Shown here: piece after piece, positions 6,719 to 11,498 of the stretch
Layout of the letters: each line of letters begins with the position of its first letter
How positions within the stretch are numbered: the stretch's first letter is position 1
Source of the DNA: Bacteroidota bacterium
GTDB taxonomy: Bacteria > Bacteroidota > Bacteroidia > Bacteroidales > WCHB1-69
NCBI GenBank assembly: GCA_023392945.1
Contig: JAEWNB010000015.1
Location: 1-11,498, forward strand
Direction: 5' to 3'
DNA: 11,498 bases
The notes under the pieces: model-generated
Databases searched by the model: none
Told to the model about the DNA's origin: nothing
What the model saw: only the letters and a program-made list of their open reading frames with translations
Position numbers and translations under genes: made by a program

Positions 6719-6726
6719 TATTTTTG
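6719..6726 (+). promoter_or_regulatory. tsaC promoter -7 element (TATTTTTG)
   Basis: TATTTTTG matches TAnnTTTG and ends 28 bases before ATG 6755. No clear TTG lies at the -33 position. It would drive the tsaC-coaD-tlpA-like cluster, divergently from the kdsA promoter about 110 bases away. Confidence 0.5.
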
Positions 6727-6754
6727 CAAACAATAAGAAATTACGGAAAAATCT

Positions 6755-7318
6755 ATGGAAGCAGAAATCAAGAAATGTGTAGAATTACTACTTCAGGGAA
6801 AGGTGATCCTTTATCCTACTGATACTGTTTGGGGAATTGGCTGTGATGCCACTAACGAAGAGGCTATCGAAAAGATATATAAAATTAAGGAACGTCAACA
6901 AAGCAAGAGCATGCTTATTTTACTGGACAGATCTGACAAATTGCCAATATATGTTAGTAAAATTCCGTTGATAGCCTGGGATTTAATTTCTAACACCTAC
7001 CGTCCCACCACTTTTATCTATCCTACTGCAAGAAATCTCCCCAAAAAACTGATACATCCCGATGGAACTGTTGCCATCCGAATTGTAAACAACTCCTTTT
7101 GCAAGAAATTAATCAACGCTCTTGATAGACCAATAATTTCCACTTCTGCCAACCTTTCAGGAGAAGATACTCCTCAGACTTTCATCGACATCTCTCCTAA
7201 AATTTTAAAACAGCTTGACTATATCGTTCCTGAAAAATTTGCAGATTCTGTTGATTACAAACCTTCCCGACTTATCAAATACATTGATGATTACAATTTT
7301 GTAGTTATAAGGGAATGA
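6755..7318 (+). CDS. tsaC: L-threonylcarbamoyladenylate synthase (TsaC/Sua5/YrdC family)
   Basis: The enzyme makes L-threonylcarbamoyl-AMP from threonine, bicarbonate and ATP, the donor for the t6A modification at position 37 of ANN-decoding tRNAs. This is the short TsaC-like form: 187 residues, YrdC domain only, no C-terminal Sua5 domain. The chain shows LYPTDTVWGIGCDA (19-32), the KxR motif at 45-47 (KIKERQQSKSM), GTVAIRI (104-110) and STSANLSG (129-136), which holds the SxN motif S131-A132-N133. The widely conserved PGP segment is replaced by YRPTTFIYP (82-90), as I recall for other Bacteroidota members, so this is probably lineage-specific rather than a defect. ATG 6755 follows a TAnnTTTG element. 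coaD begins 32 bases after the stop, so the two are probably cotranscribed. Confidence 0.93.
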   Translation: MEAEIKKCVELLLQGKVILYPTDTVWGIGCDATNEEAIEKIYKIKERQQSKSMLILLDRSDKLPIYVSKIPLIAWDLISNTYRPTTFIYPTARNLPKKLIHPDGTVAIRIVNNSFCKKLINALDRPIISTSANLSGEDTPQTFIDISPKILKQLDYIVPEKFADSVDYKPSRLIKYIDDYNFVVIRE

Positions 7319-7350
7319 TTTGGATTTAATTACCAATAAATTAATTGAAG

Positions 7351-7803
7351 ATGAAAATTGCTTTATTCCCGGGTTCTTTTGACCCTGTCACCAAAGGACA
7401 CGAAGACATTATTAATAGAGCCTTATTATTGTTTGACAAGATATATATTGCCATAGGGAAAAATTGCAATAAAACGCCCCTATTCCCGTTAGAAATCAGA
7501 AAAGAATGGCTTGTGAAATGTTTCGGTAATGAAAGCAGAATTGAGATTTGTAGTTATGAAGGGTTAACGGTAGATTTTTGCAAAAAAATAAATGCTCAAT
7601 TCATTATACGAGGAATCCGAAACATAGAAGACTTTCAGTTTGAGAAAGATATTGCCCAGGCTAACAGACAACTCTCTCCGGATATTGAAACCGTGTTTTT
7701 GGCAACTGCCCCCGAGTACTCCTATATTAACTCCGGAATGGTTCGTGACATCTACGCTAACAATGGTGACTATAAACAATTCCTACCCGATAGGCTAAAA
7801 TAA
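7351..7803 (+). CDS. coaD: Phosphopantetheine adenylyltransferase
   Basis: CoaD transfers AMP from ATP to 4'-phosphopantetheine, giving dephospho-CoA, the penultimate step of coenzyme A synthesis. ATG 7351 gives 150 residues starting MKIALFPGSFDPVTKGHEDI, which is where the family normally starts. An in-frame TTG two codons upstream (7345) is unlikely to be used. The nucleotidyltransferase TxGH motif is T14-K15-G16-H17. IIRGIRN (85-91) and PEYSYINSGMVRDI (121-134) are the substrate- and ATP-binding segments. The second has INSG where many CoaD proteins have ISSS, so the serine run is reduced to S128; the overall motif remains recognisable. Length is slightly short but normal for the family. 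It lies 32 bases after tsaC and 59 bases before the TlpA-like gene. Confidence 0.95.
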   Translation: MKIALFPGSFDPVTKGHEDIINRALLLFDKIYIAIGKNCNKTPLFPLEIRKEWLVKCFGNESRIEICSYEGLTVDFCKKINAQFIIRGIRNIEDFQFEKDIAQANRQLSPDIETVFLATAPEYSYINSGMVRDIYANNGDYKQFLPDRLK

Positions 7804-7862
7804 AAACCAAACTGACTTAAAATCAAAATAATCACTCTGATTTTTAACCAATTTCAATTTAC

Positions 7863-9329
7863 TTGAGACGCACTAAATCACTCCTTCTTATTCTTTTAAC
7901 AATGGCATTTGTCAATGCCTCACAAATTGCATTTTCGCAAAAAGAGGCGACCATCATCATAGAAGGAACTGCATATTGCCAACCGGGGGAAGAAATCAGA
8001 TTGATTGCTTTCGACGATTTAGTCAATTATAATCCCATTACCATCTCAAAAGACATTATCAAAAAAGATAAATCATTTAAATTATCTTGCAATAGCAACA
8101 AAATCCTATTGGTTCAACTGGCAATAAGAAACCTGAAGGCTGAATTTTTCCTTGTTCCAAACCACACTTACCGTTTTTCGGTTAAAATGGATACTTCTCT
8201 ATTTAATTTACTGGATCCGGCAGAATACAATGGTTTTTTGGAAATAAAGAATTTGGACCCTGATAGTGCCGAGCTTAATTATAAAATCTTACGATTTTCC
8301 GATTATTTTCAAGATGCCCTTAGCCATTATGCCCCTTATCTTACTTATTGGCAAGATATGAAGAGATATGATACCATCACGAAACTTATAAAGAGTAATT
8401 TTGAAATCTCTTACAATCCGCTGAATTTTTATAATTCATATCTCTATTACACCTATGGGTTAATTGATTTTATGATATTTAACAAATATCCTGATACTCT
8501 TTATCACAAATATTTTGACAATGAGTATCTTCAGTATGACAACCCGGCCTACATGACTCTTTTCAGTTCTTTTTACGACAATTACTTGTATGGCTCACAT
8601 TATATTTCTAAAAACACTCTTACTCAATTCATTAATGACGAACCGGATTACCTTGGTCTTTTCAATGAACTTGGTAAAGACCCCTATTTAGTCAATGAAA
8701 AGATCAGGGAACTGGTCATCATCATGAGTTTAAAGAATTTCTATCCCAACACCGAAGAGTTTGATCGGTTGAATGTTTTGAAGCTTTTAGAGTATATAGA
8801 AAAATATTCTCATTTTCCCGAGCACAGACTTATTTCCCGTAATGTAATCAATACAGTAAAAAAATTTGAAAGCGGGGCTTCTGTTCCGGATATTGTCCTT
8901 CAGAAGCCGAACGGGGCGGATTTTAAACTTAGTAAGTTAAAAGGAAAATGGGTTTACATCCAATTTTTCAATAGTTATTGTACTGAGTGTATTCAGGATA
9001 TGATTTTATTGCAAAATTTTCAAAAAAAATACCAGGACAGCATCACTTTTATCAGCGTTTCCGTTGATTTTGACTTTGAAAAATTTGCATCTTTCACTCA
9101 ACAATACAAAATGCCGGACCTTCAATTTTTCCATTTCAACAACGAATTTGACTGGCTATATTCCTTGGGGATAAATTCATTACCGGATAACATTCTTTTG
9201 GATCCATCAGGAAATTTGTCGATACGCTACGCTCCGGATGCAAGGCGCGATTTATCCATATTTCTTTTACAGAAATTTACCAAAGAAGACGAAGATCAGA
9301 ATCCTTTATTTTATAATCCTAAAAACTAG
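7863..9329 (+). CDS. Exported TlpA-like thioredoxin-fold protein with long N-terminal region
   Basis: This 488-residue protein begins at TTG 7863. Nothing better is available: an in-frame stop lies just upstream at 7845-7847, and the next ATG (7902) would remove the basic n-region of the signal peptide (RRTK, then LLLILLTMAFVNA, cleavage likely before residue 27). Residues 30-110 form a beta-rich domain like the DUF4369-type N-terminal region of Bacteroidota TlpA proteins. Residues 110-335 are Tyr/Asn-rich, mostly helical, and unrecognised. The C-terminal redoxin domain (about 338-475) contains SVPDIVLQKPNG, WVYIQFFNSYCTECIQDM with the C373-T-E-C376 active site, VSVDFD (399-404), and SLPDNILLDPSGN, whose P441 is the cis-Pro. 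It should act in the periplasm or at the outer membrane in thiol-disulfide chemistry; its partner is unknown. The 3' end overlaps the convergent pcm gene by 11 bases. Confidence 0.85.
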   Translation: MRRTKSLLLILLTMAFVNASQIAFSQKEATIIIEGTAYCQPGEEIRLIAFDDLVNYNPITISKDIIKKDKSFKLSCNSNKILLVQLAIRNLKAEFFLVPNHTYRFSVKMDTSLFNLLDPAEYNGFLEIKNLDPDSAELNYKILRFSDYFQDALSHYAPYLTYWQDMKRYDTITKLIKSNFEISYNPLNFYNSYLYYTYGLIDFMIFNKYPDTLYHKYFDNEYLQYDNPAYMTLFSSFYDNYLYGSHYISKNTLTQFINDEPDYLGLFNELGKDPYLVNEKIRELVIIMSLKNFYPNTEEFDRLNVLKLLEYIEKYSHFPEHRLISRNVINTVKKFESGASVPDIVLQKPNGADFKLSKLKGKWVYIQFFNSYCTECIQDMILLQNFQKKYQDSITFISVSVDFDFEKFASFTQQYKMPDLQFFHFNNEFDWLYSLGINSLPDNILLDPSGNLSIRYAPDARRDLSIFLLQKFTKEDEDQNPLFYNPKN

Positions 9330-9978
9330 TTTTATCAGACCTTGTTTTATTTTCCAACATAGGGACAAAAACAAAATTACCGAATTCCTCTTCTTTATAA
9401 TTTTCCTCATCCAATTTAGTAATTCTGATCATCTTTTGAGATTTTTCGCCAACAGGAATAACAATCATTCCATTAACTTTAAGTTGATCTAAAAGAGATG
9501 TCGGCACATTTGGAGCCCCACAGGTAACAATAATTTTATCAAAAGGAGCATATTTTGGCCAGCCTTTAAAGCCGTCTCCGTAATGCAGGATAATTCTATA
9601 ATCAATTTTTTCGAGTAACAATTTAGTTTTTTGGTGTAACTCCAGATGTCGTTCCACCGAATAGACCTTAGCTCCCATTGCACTAAGGATAGCCGCCTGA
9701 AAGCCCGAGCCCGTGCCTATTTCCAAAATTTTATCTCCCTTTTTTACTTCAAGCAACTGCGACTGAAAAGCCACTGTATAGGGTTGAGAAATAGTTTGTC
9801 CGTGATGAATAGGCAATGCCATATCCAAATAAGCCTTATCCCACATAAAAGACTCCAAAAAGAGGTGACGCTCTACTTTGTCAAATGCCGACAGAATATT
9901 TTTATCGGTAATTCCTTTTTGTTTAAGATTTTCAATAAGAGCTTTTTTAGCTCCCTGTAGAAAATAGGATGTCTCCAC
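9319..9978 (-). CDS. pcm: Protein-L-isoaspartate O-methyltransferase
   Basis: Pcm uses S-adenosylmethionine to methylate isoaspartyl residues in damaged proteins, starting their repair in the cytoplasm. The preferred start is GTG 9978 (219 residues, M-E-T-S-Y-F-L-Q-G), which fits the usual family N-terminus. A longer frame from TTG 10014 would begin upstream of a TAnnTTTG promoter element and add 12 atypical residues. Motifs in the 219-residue numbering are VERHLF (36-41), HHGQTISQPYTVAF (58-71), SAM motif I LEIGTGSGFQAA (85-96), VYSVERH (105-111), YGDGFKGWP (133-141), FDKIIVTCGAP (146-156) and IVIPVG (172-177). Length agrees with the family (about 210-220). Its last 11 coding bases overlap the TlpA-like gene on the other strand. 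Confidence 0.94.
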   Translation of the reverse strand: METSYFLQGAKKALIENLKQKGITDKNILSAFDKVERHLFLESFMWDKAYLDMALPIHHGQTISQPYTVAFQSQLLEVKKGDKILEIGTGSGFQAAILSAMGAKVYSVERHLELHQKTKLLLEKIDYRIILHYGDGFKGWPKYAPFDKIIVTCGAPNVPTSLLDQLKVNGMIVIPVGEKSQKMIRITKLDEENYKEEEFGNFVFVPMLENKTRSDKTSF

Positions 9979-10002
9979 TTTTAGTTTTTTTGATTTGGAA
10001 AG

Positions 10003-10010
10003 CAAAAATA
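10003..10010 (-). promoter_or_regulatory. pcm promoter -7 element (TATTTTTG)
   Basis: On the reverse strand TATTTTTG matches TAnnTTTG exactly and is identical to the kdsA and tsaC elements. It ends 24 bases before the GTG at 9978 and lies downstream of TTG 10014, favouring the shorter pcm start. No good TTG is present at -33. Confidence 0.5.
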
Positions 10011-10108
10011 ACAATTATTCAACATAAATATCCTGATTCCGGTGAAAATTATTTACTAATTCATATAGTCTGAAATCAATTTTCTTTACATCATAAAGGG
10101 AAATTCAT

Positions 10109-10116
10109 TACTTTTG
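10109..10116 (+). promoter_or_regulatory. Oxidoreductase gene promoter -7 element (TACTTTTG)
   Basis: TACTTTTG fits TAnnTTTG and ends 16 bases before ATG 10133. The -33 region has only a TTTA at 10085-10088. It is arranged divergently with the pcm promoter about 100 bases away. Confidence 0.5.
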
Positions 10117-10132
10117 CCACCAAGTAATTAAT

Positions 10133-11113
10133 ATGAAAAATATAGCTGTTTTTGGAGTTGGGCATTTAGGGTATATTCATTGCCAATGTATTCTTTCAAT
10201 GAAGGATGCTCATTTGGTAGGCATTTACGATATTGACACAGACAGGTGCAATCAGGTTGCCAAAGAATTGGGATTGACGGCATATAGCACTCCCGAAACA
10301 CTTTTGGAGGTTTGTGATCTTGCAGATATTGTGACCACTACCTCGGAACATTATGATATGGCTAAAATGGCAATCATGTCCGGGAAGCATACCTTTATAG
10401 AAAAACCTGTCGTGGTTGATTTTGCAGATGCCGAAGAATTGATAACCCTTTCAAAAGAATTGGGAGTTAAAGTTCAGGTAGGTCATGTCGAGAGATTTAA
10501 TCCTGCTTTTGTAGCAGCACGTCCGTTGATTCATAATCCTATGTTCATTGAGGCTCATCGATTAGCGAATTTCAATCCAAGGGGAAATGATGTATCCGTT
10601 GTAATGGATTTAATGATTCATGATATAGATCTGATTCTCAATGTTGTAGACAGCACTATTGTGGACATTCAAGCCAGTGGCGTTGCTATTGTAACGGACT
10701 CTTTTGACATTGCCAATGTAAGATTGCGTTTTGAAAATGGATGTGTTGCCAATCTTACAGCAAGTCGGATATCTTTGAAAAATATGCGAAAAATACGATT
10801 TTTCCAACCCAATGCATATATCAGTGTTGACTTGTTAAAGAAAGAAACAGATATTATCAAACTGGATGATGTCATTGATGAAGATAATAATCCCTTTGCT
10901 TTGATTTTAGATTTGGGCAATGGAAAAGGGAAAAAACAATTAACCATTCAAAAGTCAGATATTGTAAATACGAATGCCATTCAGACTGAACTTGAATCTT
11001 TCCTTAGTTGTATAGACAACAACACTTCGCCATCTGTCACTTTAACTGACGGATATAAAGCGCTTAAAACAGCCACGAATATTTTAAAAAAAATAAATAA
11101 ATATGCAAAATAA
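10133..11113 (+). CDS. Gfo/Idh/MocA family NAD(P)-dependent oxidoreductase
   Basis: This 326-residue protein starts at ATG 10133 with an N-terminal Rossmann fold: NIAVFGVGHLGYIHCQ (3-18, glycine-rich dinucleotide loop GVGHLG), GIYDIDTDR (30-38) with an acidic residue at the end of strand 2, and FIEKP (88-92), whose K91 is the catalytic lysine of the family. The C-terminal domain includes GHVERFNPAF (117-126) and VMDLMIHDIDLIL (157-169), whose H163-D164 falls at the usual catalytic His/Asp position. Length matches the family (about 320-370). The RFNP-type members often act on nucleotide sugars, for example UDP-GlcNAc 3-dehydrogenases of the GnnA group. No aminotransferase or lipid A gene is adjacent here, so the substrate is unknown. 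A small lipoprotein follows after 27 bases, probably in the same transcript. Confidence 0.9.
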   Translation: MKNIAVFGVGHLGYIHCQCILSMKDAHLVGIYDIDTDRCNQVAKELGLTAYSTPETLLEVCDLADIVTTTSEHYDMAKMAIMSGKHTFIEKPVVVDFADAEELITLSKELGVKVQVGHVERFNPAFVAARPLIHNPMFIEAHRLANFNPRGNDVSVVMDLMIHDIDLILNVVDSTIVDIQASGVAIVTDSFDIANVRLRFENGCVANLTASRISLKNMRKIRFFQPNAYISVDLLKKETDIIKLDDVIDEDNNPFALILDLGNGKGKKQLTIQKSDIVNTNAIQTELESFLSCIDNNTSPSVTLTDGYKALKTATNILKKINKYAK

Positions 11114-11140
11114 ATAATCCAACTAATCGTTAGAAAAAGT

Positions 11141-11498
11141 ATGAGAAAAAATAATTTATTTGTTTTTATAGTAATATTGCTGACTTTATTCACTATTTCA
11201 TGTGATAATACAGATCTTACTCCCGCTTTTATAGAAATTTCAGAAGAAACGATGGAGAATCCTATCGACATGTACAACTATAATTTTATTCACGAAGAGA
11301 GCTATGACACCCATCAGCTAGCAGCCATTGCCTCTCATAAATTCTCAGATGTTTGGATATATGCCAATGGGGATAAAATCGGTTTATGGGAAGTTCCTTG
11401 CAAGGTGCCAATTCTAGAGTCTGATTCAGTAGAAATTCAAATCGTTCCCGGAGTCAGATTAAATGGAATGTCGACCACAATTCCGGCATATCCTTTCT
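11141..11498 (+). CDS. Putative lipoprotein, 3' truncated by window edge
   Basis: ATG 11141 opens a frame that runs to the last base without a stop (119 complete codons). It begins MRKNNLFVFIVILLTLFTISC, a basic n-region, a hydrophobic core and a Cys at position 21 that could be lipidated. The lipobox (T-I-S-C) has Thr where Leu is usual, within the looser pattern seen in Bacteroidota. After the Cys come D-N-T-D and then a beta-rich region with DVWIYANGDKIGLWEVP (about 68-84) and EIQIVPGVRLNGMSTTIPAYPF. This resembles a Bacteroidota family of small lipoproteins of unknown function with an Ig-like extracytoplasmic module; the resemblance is from memory. It starts 27 bases after the oxidoreductase stop with no promoter between, so an operon is likely. 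Confidence 0.75.
   Translation, partial: MRKNNLFVFIVILLTLFTISCDNTDLTPAFIEISEETMENPIDMYNYNFIHEESYDTHQLAAIASHKFSDVWIYANGDKIGLWEVPCKVPILESDSVEIQIVPGVRLNGMSTTIPAYPF

Noticed and set aside
9238..9960. Plus-strand frames across the pcm gene
   Set aside because: Antisense to conserved Pcm motifs, with low-complexity composition and no family resemblance.
1..11498. CRISPR array, tRNA, insertion sequence, integrase or defence system
   Set aside because: No regularly spaced repeats, cloverleaf, transposase, terminal repeats or defence-type domains were seen on either strand; base composition and gene style look uniform throughout.

Overview
The window looks like chromosomal DNA of a member of the phylum Bacteroidota, probably in or near the Bacteroidales. 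The evidence is low GC content, absence of obvious Shine-Dalgarno sites, and several copies of the Bacteroidota sigma-factor -7 motif TAnnTTTG just upstream of start codons. The protein set agrees: a DUF4153 membrane protein, a TlpA-like lumenal thioredoxin with a long N-terminal region, a Bacteroidota-type TsaC and a small lipoprotein of a Bacteroidota-restricted style. The kdsA gene shows a Gram-negative cell making KDO-containing lipopolysaccharide.

Layout, left to right. A VOC (glyoxalase-fold) gene is cut by the left edge (1-393, +). A polytopic DUF4153 protein follows (565-1827, +) and converges on an OsmC-family peroxidase (2027-2446, -). The 199 bases between them hold a 12-bp inverted repeat and a small AT-rich iterated repeat. 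Divergent from osmC is a two-gene unit, a YD-repeat protein (2642-3415, +) overlapping a YraN/UPF0102 nuclease-like gene by 8 bases (3408-3770, +). This unit ends stop-to-stop against a leftward operon: kdsA (5789-6580, -) followed with an ATGA overlap by a 673-residue TMTC-like membrane protein with C-terminal TPRs (3771-5792, -). A divergent promoter region separates kdsA from a rightward cluster of tsaC/Sua5 (6755-7318), coaD (7351-7803) and a TlpA-like protein (7863-9329). The last converges with an 11-base overlap on pcm (9319-9978, -). pcm is divergent from a Gfo/Idh/MocA oxidoreductase (10133-11113, +) followed by a lipoprotein cut by the right edge (11141-11498, +).

How the genes fit together. 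Most are conserved housekeeping or envelope functions: KDO synthesis, t6A tRNA modification, coenzyme A synthesis, protein repair, peroxide defence and envelope redox. The most interesting association is the translational coupling of kdsA with a TMTC-type (DUF1736 plus TPR) membrane protein, which suggests an envelope glycan role for the latter. Three genes (kdsA, coaD, pcm) have upstream in-frame TTG codons that would give longer proteins. For kdsA and pcm the TTG lies in or upstream of a TAnnTTTG element, so shorter starts are assigned here; for coaD an ATG two codons downstream is used.

I see no tRNA, rRNA, CRISPR array, insertion sequence, phage gene or defence system. There is no gene-free stretch longer than about 200 bases. 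I found no convincing new biological system; the findings are mainly gene-organisation, start-site and small regulatory observations.
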